Below, one piece after another: positions 50,260 through 61,990 of a stretch of 64,000 nt of DNA. Position numbers and translations under genes: made by a program. The DNA lies in contig JAXDDX010000035.1 of the NCBI GenBank assembly GCA_034670405.1, positions 3,481,001-3,545,000 on the forward strand, read 5' to 3'. The notes beneath the pieces were generated by a model. The model saw nothing but the letters and a program-made list of their open reading frames with translations, was not told the DNA's origin and made no database searches. Each line of letters opens with the position of its first letter. Within the stretch, counting starts at the first letter, position 1. Source of the DNA: Hoplostethus atlanticus. Its lineage: Eukaryota > Chordata > Actinopteri > Trachichthyiformes > Trachichthyidae.

Positions 50260-53200
50260 GTAAGGTCTGCTCTTATTACCCCTATGTTTTCATCAAATCT
50301 GCTAAGCCCAATGTGCCAGTCAGCTCTATCATAACAGATTAATCCAAACACTAAAGCCAATCCATACGCTGCTTATATCTGTCAGTGCACTCTCCACGGT
50401 AAAAGCCAATGTCCACTAGACACATTTTTAATCTGGTTTTTAGCCATTTTTTTCAGTGTGGACAAAATGTGGGAGCCTGACAGGAGCCACGCGGCATTTT
50501 GTGCCGGTCCGTCCTTTTCTGCTTCTGGTCTTTTTTTTTTCATCTGTGAAATACTCTATTTTGATTTGTGGGTGTATTTATTCACGATAAAGAAATAGGA
50601 AATCACTATATTATATCATCTCTTTATTTATTGTGCCAGAATTTCAGTTACCCCACTGAAACCAATAAATGAATGATGATAGGCTGTATTTTAACCTACC
50701 GTTTTTTTAATCTGTCTTGTCAGTTCTGTGCCTATTAATGATATATAGCCTATTAGCCTATACATCATTTATTGATACTAAATAAATATATTCATGAATT
50801 ACATGTAGGCTATGTGTAAAGTAACCTCTTTATCATGCCAAGAGACATGTGTCAGCAATGTAGTGTAGTACATGTGGTAAGATCATCACAGCAAGATAAT
50901 TTTTCCGTGGGTACCAACCTCATCCAATTGTGACGGGCACTGAACTTTTATTATTCACAATTTATATTATTAACAAATTATATTATTAACAAATAACACT
51001 GAAGAACACGGATGAGATGTGACCGGGAGTGCACACGCGCCTGAGACAGTAGACAATTGGCCATAAGCTGCTGCAGGGATATGTTTATTCCCATTGAACT
51101 ACCATTGTAAGCTAGCGATCTATGTGTTGAACACGATGATGGGATGCACACACATATTCAATGACAGCTATTCGTTTGGAGTTCAGCTGGAATGACTTTC
51201 ACTTAGCCCAGCACCCACCCTGGATGTGCATTTAACTATTCTTTCATGTAGTTATTTATTTAGAGCAGAGAATGAATGATCATCACTCCTTGCTATAAAT
51301 TTTTCAACAGGAGCACACTGATGAATGTTACTTGTTCTGGCTGGGGTTTGAGTTTTTTTTATTTTTATGTTTTTCTTTATCTGAATGTTTTTGCAGGTGG
51401 AAAAGGCTATAAAGAGATTTCACCTTCCCCCTAAAGAGCAGTTCTTTCTTTGCACATTTTGTGTTAAACAGAAATGCACAGAAAACAACCACAGTAATCC
51501 TGCATCTATAGCGTTATTCTCATGTTGGTACAATGCATTCTTCCATAGGACAAAGGGGATATTTTTCAAAATTGCCTACATTTTACTTCGACTGGAATCC
51601 CTCACAGGCAAATCGATTTGCCTTTTCAGAACATTAATGTACCCACCATTTACCTGCGCTACGCCCTGTGTGCGCTGCGGCAGGTGGTATTCAGTCGACG
51701 TGCTTAGAGATTCTGATCATTGCGAACAGCGTGACAGCCTATAGCCTGCAGACTGGAGCCACGCTGATCCGGCCCGGCACAACAAACCACCCACCTGCGT
51801 TTCAGATCGGTGTGTTGCTGCCTCTCTCATACGCCTGCCTGTAATTACCACACATCCCCCAGTGTCTGCGCTGGGAGGGAAGACAAGTGATGGGTGTTGC
51901 CTCGCAAACACTGCCAGGCCTATTCAATGACTACTAATGAGGACAGGCATTGGTTCCTCCTCGAGGAATACAGACCAATAAGAGGCGTGTGAAGATAGCT
52001 ACTCTCGCTGTAGCAAGCTGCTCTAAATCCACAGCCCCGCATAATTACACAAATCTGCTTGTTTTTTGACCTACATGTAATTCACTGCATGTGGTGGATT
52101 GGAACATCTCTCGGGTGTCCTCAGTCATGGTGTTTTTGTGTTAAATGGGATTATACAATTAAATGCTGTCCGCTCAACTGGGAAAGTGTGTTGATCCATT
52201 GCATATCCGCACAGCGCTGGGCGTGAGCGTGTTTTGTATATGAAATGTAACATTTCACCTACCATTACTGGCCACTTCCCTGTTTATATCTCCTACTTTA
52301 CAGTGGCAGGCCAACCAAAGTCCCCCGGGAGAAAAAGCTCCACTAGAGCTGCATGCATTCATCTTCATCAGCCCCCTTGCTGTTGTGAGCCATGGGCTTG
52401 AGCACCGCAAGGCTAAGGCTCATAGACATACTGTAGAGACACAGACAGATACACACACAGTTCTTTATGACAGTACTCCTCAGTGTCACGATGTCTTCGG
52501 TGATCACATAGACACGCTGAGTGGACTATTAAAGCTTTATGGGAAGGGTGCATTATCTGAGAGTGAAGCCGTGGCATGCAGCACAATACTATATGGATGG
52601 ATTTAATGGCTCCATACAATAGTTATGAGACTCAGTGCAAACAAGGGGGAAGTGTGTATACTACTAAAAAGAAAATAAAACTATTCAAGTTAAAAAAAAA
52701 TGTTCAGAAGCTCTTTTTGATGCAGGACTGCCACAAATTGGTCTGCACTCTATTCATCTTCCTCAACACTGAAAGTTGATCCCCGCTTGAAACTGTGGTC
52801 AGTCACTGCCTTTCAACTGCCAGAAGTTGGATAATGAATTGATTTATGAAAGATGCGCCTTTGCCTGCCGATGTTATGGGGTAATGAATTGATTTGTGAG
52901 AGATGCTCTCTGAGGGTTTGCAAGATATCCTCTTTCATAGTTGGATTACGGCGCCATAAAGCAGCCAAGATGAAAGACACTATTTGTACTGTAATATTAA
53001 TAACGCGACCGACGCTTTGTTCCAACAGCAACGGCAACAAAACGTGTAATTACGTATGTAACAATTAAATCCATTTGTCAGGGATCCTGACAAATAATTA
53101 TGCTGACATGAAATCTGTCAAAATATTGACAATAGAAGGGGGTGCTTAAACTCAAATTGCTGAGGCTTTTTCTCTGCGATTGTCTTACTAGTGAGATTAA

Positions 53201-56096
53201 GTTTCCTCTCCAAGAAGTGCTGGGAGCGAATGAACCACACCAGAGTCTTTCAGCGTAGAGGGCCCTGAAAAGAGAGATCTAATTTCCCCTCAGAGCCTTG
53301 AGGAGATGGTGCACCACAGAGACACATGGGGTCCTGTTTGCCCTTGCCGTTCACTCTAAAATGAAAAGCACTCTCTTCAGTGGGGCACAATAAGAGCCAT
53401 GTTCATGGGTGGAAATGCAAACTCCCTTAACAATGCCCATGTGTGTTTTTTCACTGTAATCTGATCATCTAACCCCATGCTATTGTGAGTTAAAGGGTCC
53501 CGACTGTGGGAGTGTGGCTCGTATTATGGAGCAGTGGAGGTTGAGATGCAGACAAACAGTCACAGTGATAGTAACAGTTTCATTCATGGATTGTTTTTTG
53601 TTAATGAGTGTATTTGGGGGTAAAACAAATCTACCAAGCCTCGTAAAACAAGCACGGCAGTTTGCGTAGCCCTGCTGTCCAGACTTGTACGGAGAACAGT
53701 CAACGCATACTATCGAACACAGCGTGACAGTTGAATGTGGTGGATAAAACAGGGACACTGTTACATGCTCTACACGCTCTCTCACTGACATGTAATGGAA
53801 ATCACAGTGTGAAACACGAGACATTTTGACAGCAAAACCAATTACACAGTTAGCTGAGAGACAGGGAGTCTTAGGGAAGGTGAGAGACATGGAAACATAT
53901 CTCATAATAACTCCTGCATCTTGCCTCTGTGCTTACACTCACATCATTAACTTTTATACACATTTTCGTAAAAAAAGAAATACAGCTCTTGATTGGTGAT
54001 CATATTAAAGTGGTAATCCTTTTGGCAACGTCTTTGGGGTTAAGCGCTCATTGCTGTGGTGTTTCTGTACTGCACTTCCCAGAAATCACATGGCAATCAA
54101 CCAGTGTGGCCAGTACTGTGACGGCTTTTTCTTTGGATTTTCTGTTGATGGATTTTGAGTTTGTGTAGGTGGTGCTTCTTTGTCTGTTCAGCCATGGTGG
54201 CTATCACTGCTCATGCTAACTATCCAGTTCTTCTATTTATTAGGTGCTCGGGAGCACCTCTATAAACCATCACACAGGCTCCGTGTGTTGGTTGTTTGTT
54301 TGTATGGTCACACAAGAATGAGCCTTTATGCGCAGTACATTCATATACCAGGAAGTAGCTTGTTGATTTTCTAACTGTAGTGGTCAACACTTAATATATT
54401 GTTCCGCAATTCTCTTACAACACTGTGCTTCCCCAGTGAGCTTTTAAAGTCAAGGTCATTTCACTCACTCTAATCATTCCCCCCCACAACTCCATCACTT
54501 CCTGGACACCAGCGGACCAGAGGGCGTCCAGGAAGGCGTTTCCCCAGGAGGGCGTTTGCCTGGGGAAGACCTACCTAACACCAACACCAAGCTAAGCTTT
54601 CATGAACTGGGTATAGGTTGAATCACTACTGTGTTATATCAATTGGCAATATAGAGTAGCCAAATGTACATTTATTTATATGAAAACATTGTGGAGTATT
54701 ACTTTAATATAGGTGGGATACACTGATAAACACCTACAGACTCACAAGCATGCAGGCCCCATAGTATACTGTAAATCAAATGAATGATGAGCATTCGTGG
54801 CCACAGCAACACTAGTGCCTTTTTTAATGTGTATCAGTCTCTTGGTGAGGTCTGCGTTAGTGGTGGGTAGAGCTGCTTGGAAGACAGGCCTTAGCAATTG
54901 CACACTCACAGCAAGTAGATTAAGTAGGAGAGCTTCAGTAATTCTTCAGCCAAATGTAATAGTAGATAAAAAGAGTTAGTGGGGATTGAGCACAAAGGTG
55001 GGTGCTGGTCTTGGGCTTGGGCTTGCACATGATTGCAAGGAAAAGAGGAGGGGAGGAGGGGGATCTGTGAGCCAGGAAATGAGTCCCCCTAACCCACTGT
55101 CAGAATCCCAATTATTGCAGTCTCTTCATCTGGAGAGGGTTTAAGGGTGGAAATCAGCGTAGCACAGACAAATCCACTGCGCTCCTTTTATTTCCCTGGG
55201 TGCCTCTGTCTTTAATGGCAGCTCTAATTGACTAACAGTGCACACAGGGAACACCGATGCTGCAGGCTGGATGACTGTCCCCTGTGCTGTAACAAGACGC
55301 AAAGCAAAACAAAACAAACACACCCCCCTCAAGGCTTTTGCTGCATTGCATGTGCAAACAAAGACACATGAAGTAAGGTTTGTGTTGGGCTGCATCGCGC
55401 GAGAGAGCGAGAACAAAAAGCCCACAGACTGTCTACACACTACAGACATTCACAAGATTTCACATTATAGTGAAAGCCATTCTCTTAGATTGATGGCACC
55501 TATGGCTGCTGTTATGAGCCTTTTAGTAAGCATAAGGAACACACATTACCGCCTGAACAGATGTTCATTACTGCAACATTTGCCTGTTAAATAGCATCAT
55601 AGGCAACATCACTTAATTTCAGTATGATAAGCAAGGTCACTTAATTTCTGTTATTGATCTCTTCATTTTGAACCAATTAAAGGTCTGTGATGTTCGAGAG
55701 AGGTATTCTCTCAGCCCATTTTGGTCTGTATGTAGCAAGGGATGTTGTAACAGCAGGAGGGGAACATGGTAGCTCTAAGACATGTCAGCCTGTCCACAGA
55801 GGCCCCGGGGAACAGTCAGGAGTCTTTATTCTCTCTTCCCCACTGTGATGGGATTTCAGCATGGCCAGGTGCTTTTTTTCTGTCTGCCTTGTTCTCTGTC
55901 CGTGTTAGTTCCTGCACACATCCAAACAGTCGGATAGTAAGAGAGAGAAAGAGAAGAAAAAGAGAGAGGCTGGAGGTAAAGGAAAGAGTAAATGTAAAAA
56001 AATAAATAAATTATACACACACAGCAATTATTTAATCACTGTATACACTAGAAGTACCACAATAGTATCTGTAAGTATCAGCTAGCCAGGCGAACA
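50260..56096 (+). other. ephb2: ephb2 intron 3 (part 1)
   Basis: Intron 3 begins with donor gtaagg; the + frame of exon 3 would stay open to a stop at 50340 if the intron were retained. No exon 4 (rest of the Cys-rich region) is seen. Apart from short repeats, a 50-bp-spaced duplication at 52832-52906 and a 23-base near-palindrome at 53073-53095, nothing stands out. Confidence 0.8.
52832..52906. repeat. Short direct duplication, 50-bp spacing
   Basis: The unit taatgaattgatttatgaaa followed by gatgc at 52832 recurs at 52882 as taatgaattgatttgtgaga plus gatgc with few changes. It may be a remnant of a two-copy tandem duplication. Confidence 0.6.
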
Positions 56097-57186
56097 CTAG
56101 CCAAGCAAAGCAGCAAAATCTTGTTCATTCAATTTCCGCTGAAACGTACAGATTTATTTATATCAGGTTTATTTTTTGGTGTCAAACAAATGAGATTAGA
56201 TTAATAATTGACTTGCATAAGGAATGTGAAAGTATTTCTAAAATTTCTTAAACTGGAGTTTAAAACTTATTGCAAGATATTGAGAAAATGGAACTCCTAA
56301 CAACCATGCAAGACCTGGCAGACCACCGAAACTATCACCATCAGATAGACAGTACTTAAGAGTACTTGAGAGATAGGAAAAAAATCAAGTTCCACTCTTG
56401 CTTCAGATCTGAAAAAATCCACAGTCGATCCTTCCATGGGTCTGAAAGGATGTGTAGCTGTCAAAAAGCCGCTACTGAGAAAAGTAAATAGACAACTAAG
56501 AACATTTGCACTAGAACACCGGAACTGGACACCTGGGATGTGGAGTAAGGCTTTATGGACTGAGGAGTGAAGTAACAGAAGGCAGTATGTACGCAGCCGA
56601 AGCAATGAAAGACTCTCAGAACCATGTATAACATCTGGAGTTGGTGATTTGTTTTTGGTGGAAGGCATCATGAATGCTGATAAATACAAACAAATCTTAA
56701 TACATCATGCAATACCCTCTGGAGAACGTTTGATTGGGAACAAATTCATTGTACAGCAAGATAACGACCCCAAGCTAAGAACGCTGCTAAGAAGACCAAG
56801 ACGTACTTATCAGACAAAGAAGCTGCTGAGACCTCGGTATCATTGAATGTGTTTGGGATTACTTGGATCGTGAGAAGCAGAAAATGTAACCAACTTCTAA
56901 CTGAACTTTGGAAGTGTTTACAAGAACCATGGAAGAATATCCCTGCAGATTTCTTTGAAAAACCCAAAGCAAGTCTCCCAAAAAGAATGGAAGCTGTAAT
57001 GAAGGCAAAAGGTGGACACACTAAATACTGAACATTTTTATTATGTTTAGTTGTGGAGGCTTTTGTGTAATTTTGTTTTAAATATATTTCCTGCATTTTT
57101 TTCTGACACTGCAAAATAAATAACTTGCTCTTAATGGCCGTTTTGACTGGAAATTAAATAAACTCTGACGTTTGCACAGTACTGTA
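56097..57186 (+). mobile_element. Decayed Tc1-like DNA transposon
   Basis: The right end, gcacagtactgta (to 57186, ending in TA), matches the terminal repeat of a fish Tc1/mariner group, and the body encodes a recognisable transposase relic (56287-57031). The upstream segment from about 56097 (ctagccaagcaaagcagc) looks like the element's 5' noncoding part. The matching left terminal repeat was not found, so the 5' limit is uncertain and the copy is probably truncated or rearranged. It is immobile by itself. Confidence 0.85.
56287..57031 (+). pseudogene. Tc1-like transposase pseudogene
   Basis: The relic of a DDE transposase is spread over all three frames. In order: NGTPNNHARPGRPPKLSPSD (helix-turn-helix side) up to a stop at 56374; after a frame change, KKSTVDPSMGLKG, NRQLRTFALEHRNWTPGMW and an early stop after LWTEE; then VGDLFLVEGIMNADKYKQIL and FIVQQDNDPK; after another frame change IECVWDYLDREKQK; and finally a typical C-terminus, KAKGGHTKY, with stop at 57029. 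The first catalytic aspartate region is altered and followed by a stop. The block between it and VGDL is shortened. The region that should carry the third acidic residue (before IECVWDYL) is deleted. Only the QQDND aspartate is intact. It is therefore non-functional and of transposon origin. Confidence 0.9.
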
Positions 57187-57299
57187 TATCCTCAAGCAAT
57201 ATGGTATGTAGCCTATTTTTTTATTTTATTACTTTTTCATTTTAGGATTGACTGACTGACAATGGTCATAACAGGCCAATAGTCGGCAGCCTATGAATG

Positions 57300-57378
57300 A
57301 ATTGAGTACTTACTTGGATCGGATCGGTACTCACTACTCGTATCAGTTCTTAAATATTGTTCTGCATCTCTAATATAC
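57300..57378. repeat. Possible DNA-transposon repeat fragment
   Basis: The stretch ttggatcggatcggtactca followed by ctactcgtatcag and ending tgcatctctaata resembles a vertebrate repeat rich in cggatcggtatcgg units. It directly follows the Tc1-like copy. Weak call. Confidence 0.3.
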
Positions 57379-58849
57379 ACTACCTTATGGTGAGTACACA
57401 AATAACATATAACTACGCACGGACACATTTATATGCACACAAAGGGACAGAATATATGTTTTTACCCTCAGACATACAGTCATACATCTTTCTCACAGCA
57501 CATCCATCACATGCGAATGCGATAATGCGAGCGGAGATGTGTGTGAATCTCCCTGAACTCAAAGATCACGGCCTGTTAAGCATGTAAAGTTTTTCCATAT
57601 GTCCTTGCGCGTGTTGGGTTCTGCCCCAGATGGCGTTGCCTGCGCTGGGTCCGTTCCCCCGTCTCTCTCCTTATCCCACACCATCTCTGGAATCCCAAGT
57701 TCGGGCGGTACCACTTCGGATAACTTGGTCTCTCTTTTTTTCACTCTTCATTGGTCCTCTCATCTAGATGCTGCAGGAGGGCCTGGTTCTTACTTGTAAC
57801 ACCTCTTCATGTCTCACCCTGACCCAAACTAGATCAAAGAGAGCCTCTTGGCCACAGAAGGTTTTCTGGTGGTCCTGCGGGAGAGTACTGCTGGGTGACA
57901 GCCCTGAGACCTCATGGCTGGGTTGATGATCCATTCCCTTTGGACAGGCTGACCTAGCACTGGGGCAATGAGAGCTATACAGTGTATAGCTATACAGTAT
58001 TCCATATGTGCCTCTTTTTTTCTCATGGGGGACATGACCAAGGCCTTTTCAAAACAATCCCATGTGCTCTTTCATATGTCCTCGACTCATGTCCTGTTAC
58101 AGGATTCACTGCGCTCTATCAGCTAAGGGCAAGGGAGACGGATGGATTGAGCGTCTGTCTGCAAAAACACAGGAGAAACAAGAGGGCCTGCTGTTAAAGA
58201 CAGGGATCCCTCACGAGTATCGGTGACCTTGTTTTCCACTAATGCATTAGAAGTCGGTCAACACCGAGAGAAAACTCTGGTGTCTTGTGTTGTGTGCAGT
58301 TGACCTACATTAGAGCTATTCTAAAAGTGAGAGCAGAGAGAAAGCTAATCCATTCCTGACATTGGTGGGATGTGCCACGTGCATTTTGTGGCCTTAGCGT
58401 CCCAGAGATGAGCACAGTTGTTCACACACAGTTAACCCCTTGGTCATTCACTAAAAGGCTGAAGGGTAGAGTCTAGATTCTGTTTCACACAAGACTGTCA
58501 TTCAATCTCATGGAACATCATTGATGGGATAGTATTACTCTATACATAAAGGTGCTTACTGTTGTGGCATGTATGCAACCTGTGTCCTTTAACATTGCTT
58601 ACAAGAGAGTAGAAAAGACAAAGAAATGTGCAGGTTGAAAGAAAGATAGCGACTTATGTAACTGTGGCTGCAGTCTAGGATGGCCTCAGCCTTGACTTAG
58701 TATTAGTTTAGCGAAGCACTCCAGAACTATAATGGATTCTAAAATAAGTAGCATGCCCTCCAACAAAGATCTGTCCCCCGCTAAACTTCAGGAGGTGTTT
58801 AAACATTTAAACGGCTGCATGGGTGAGACAGAGGGATAGATCGAGATAG

Positions 58850-58920
58850 ATCCGAGAGAGAAAGAGAGGGAGAGAGAGATATTCAGAGGGACACATTAAG
58901 AGAGCGAGAGAGAGAGAGAG
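58850..58920. repeat. GA-rich simple repeat
   Basis: Two imperfect GA runs (about 58853-58879 and 58902-58920) flank a short unique segment. Confidence 0.75.
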
Positions 58921-59199
58921 CTCGGTTTCATTTCTTTTACCCTGTTATCAGAGTTGTATGCCTCACTGCCCAGCGACATACTGCAGTAATAACCATGAGA
59001 GCTGTTCTCGTTTGGAGAGCAGCCTAAAAGGAAGACAACATAGAGAGAGGATATCGCTGCTGTTGTGTGAAAACATTGTAACTCCACTTTTTGGCGATTT
59101 TGACTTCAACTGAGGGATCACATGGTCTTCTGTACTATTGACACTTGGGGGGTAAAGTTATACTTTCTTTGGGATGTAAATTCAATACACACATTTACT

Positions 59200-59420
59200 G
59201 CTGCTGCTCTACATTTACTGTATCATCTGTTGTTCTTAGCATGTTCTGCACTGCACTTTGCACTATACGAGGTCCAATTCTCCTGCAGCATGTACTCTGA
59301 GTCATTTTGAATCGTCAGTGACACTCCCAGTCTCTCTGGGAGTGTCACAAAGACAAATTCCTGTGCATTTAAATACTTGGCAATCAAAGTGATTCTGAAT
59401 CTGAAGACACACCCAGATGT
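59200..59420. repeat. Repeat-like segment with perfect 13-bp hairpin
   Basis: Arms gtgacactcccag (59318-59330) and ctgggagtgtcac (59336-59348) are perfectly complementary around a 5-nt loop. They are followed by aaagacaaattcctgtgcat and acttggcaatcaaagtgatt ctgaatctga, which resembles the 3' tail of a dispersed fish repeat. The upstream part, gttctgcactgcactttgca, also fits such an element. The class is not assigned. Confidence 0.5.
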
Positions 59421-61894
59421 TCTCAAAGGAAAACACAAGGAGAGAGTTGAATTCACAATTAATTCCAGTGGCTGAGCACCGAGTAAGAAAAAACAACAAA
59501 CAGAAAACATCCTTGGATTCAAGGGCAACATCTCTGGTAACACCAGTGAATCTCTGAGGTGATCATGTCCACACATGCTTTATCTACCCACTGGGGCCTC
59601 AGCAGTGTTTGAACAAAAACAACGACCAAATCAAGTGGTTTATATTGACATTTATTTTTCTTTGGGATTTAATTCTGAAATGTTTAGAAATTCATTGGCT
59701 AATGTAAACTCAAAAGTTGGACTGGCATAACAAAGTTTTCTGTCATCATCCTCCCCGGGAGGGTCAGTGATGTTTGAGTTTGAAATTGAACACACGAATC
59801 TAAAGCCCCTCCACTGCAAAGTTATAAGCTCTCCCCTATCCCTTGAGAAAGTCACCACTGTAGGATTACACTCTGTTTGCTCTGCCAGATTATTCCCTGT
59901 GTGCTAGAGTCACATTCAACCTCACTGTGTTGTGCTCGGTGGTTAAAGGTCAATAATATTTGTTCATTAGACATATTGCATACACATGCATTGTATATGA
60001 AGGGTGTCCTTCCATGAGAGAAAAAAGTTTACTCCTACCTTTACAAAATGTTTGGTAACACAAATTATGGTTCCTTTTAAAGGACAGTAGGTAAGTCCTT
60101 ATTGAATTTCATATCGTTTGCAGTATTTAATATTCTCAGTGCTTGTTTCTGCTTGTTTATTACAGCACTCAATTAAGACTGTAATTGTGTAGGATGCTTG
60201 TACTTGATGCTGGGCAGCTATGTTTGCTCTATTGGCCTGGTTTAATTGTTGAAGACTGGTGGAGGATTGTTTTTCATTTGCTGCGGGGGACAGCTTGGCG
60301 GTGTAAATGGGCTAGTTACAGAATTTTCTGGATGTTAAAACTTTTTACATCCCCTTGGGCAGCTACTAAGCAAATAAATTACTCAATATAATGAGCTGTT
60401 CCTTTGTGGCAATCCCAAGCTGTAGGCTGAAAGGTAAGGTTCGACACTTTTTATACTTATACCACTTGTAAAGAATTGGGTTCATCTAAAGGATACAATT
60501 TTTTTTAAACCACGCTTTGAAAGATGAAAGGCGTAGCACAATCCAGCAGGCTAATCCTTATCTAGTCGGAATATTTCCACCAGCACACGATGTGTCTGTG
60601 GTTTTAATCTCTCACAATTTTCCCTCTTTCTTCCTCGTTTTTTCCTTTCCTGCTCTAGGTCTTTGTGTTGTGATTAGTGTTATTTTCCCACAGTTTATAC
60701 TGTAAAGCCTTTAGGGATTCTCTGTTTATACTGAATTTATATGGCGAAGGAGGAGGTGAGCTTGAAAACAACTAATGAGAAGACTGTGGAAAAATAACAA
60801 ACGCTTCCTGCACACTTCACAGCAGGAGTTAAAGTACAGTGCTGGGATATTATAATATTTTAATGTCCCCATCATGTTTGAACATTAGACAATAATTACT
60901 GCTTAATTTAATTTATTAGATCCAAGTATATCTTGTTAATTCCATGTACTTCAAGACTCCACAAATCTTTGGTGATTGCAGAAAGCCATTTTTGTACATC
61001 TACAGATTCTTTCTTATAAAATAGTTTGCTGATACATTAAGAAATAGATCAATATCTCCATTTGGTGCCTCGCCTTTCTCTCTTTTTCTTGTCAATACTC
61101 AAACCTAATACTTAGAAGTAATGGATTTTCAACATCTTACCCAGTCAGGTCTAGCTTGAGACTGGAGTAGAAGAATCAAGAGCCCTGATATGAGGAATTA
61201 TTTGCAGCTCAATGATGAAAGCATGGCACCTGACCACTTCTATGGTCTGGGGTTGATTTTCTATTTAGTCGAACCATGCTGAAAATACATGCACTCACTG
61301 AACTGCAAGGACCTTTAGATACAAAAGTGCCTTCTAAATGTAATAAGAGGAGAGGCAAAGAAAGGTGGAAGGAAAGAGAGAGGCATAGAAACAGTGAGAC
61401 AGAACTGACTCAGGCTAAACAGAAAATCACGTACACAGCTCCTCTGGGCCAGACATTAACCACCCTCTAGTGTTTACTACTAAGCCTGGATTGGTCTCGC
61501 AGTGTATTGACGCCTGGGAAATGCTCACTTCGTGCTGGGACCAGTGTTCTGGTTTATTGTGGTCATCTCAAGGCTGTGTGGCCTCTACAGAGTTATTTGG
61601 GCAGCGTAGGTGGGGGAGAGATCAGTACATTTACTTGTGAGGGTTGTTTTCTTTCCACCCTGCCAACTGACTCTGTATGGCACCGCCTCGACACACCAGG
61701 GCTACCGCTGCTTCTCCTCCACAAGACTGGCATCACTCCTCTGTGAAGTAACAGGCTTAAAGAACAATCTGGAATACATTAGTCTCGGTTATTAACGAGG
61801 TTGTTTTGATTCTCCTCCCTCCTTGTCTCAGCCTTTTCACTGCGCAAAGTTTGAAGATGATGCTGATTTTGGAGTGATCTAAAAAGACAGGAGC

Positions 61895-61990
61895 TTGTCA
61901 ACTCAGAGAAAGAGATACAGTTAGAACAAGAGAATGAGAGACAGGGGAAAAGGGAGTGAGAGAGACACAAGGGAGGAAGGGAGGGAAATA
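61895..61990. repeat. Purine-rich tract
   Basis: Imperfect gagaga and gggagg units fill about 95 bases on the + strand. No further signal. Confidence 0.65.

Noticed and set aside
49800-50360. 186-codon open frame on the minus strand and 114-116-codon + frames overlapping exon 3
   Set aside because: They are antisense or out-of-frame shadows of the G+C-rich EphB2 exon, whose own frame has clear family motifs.
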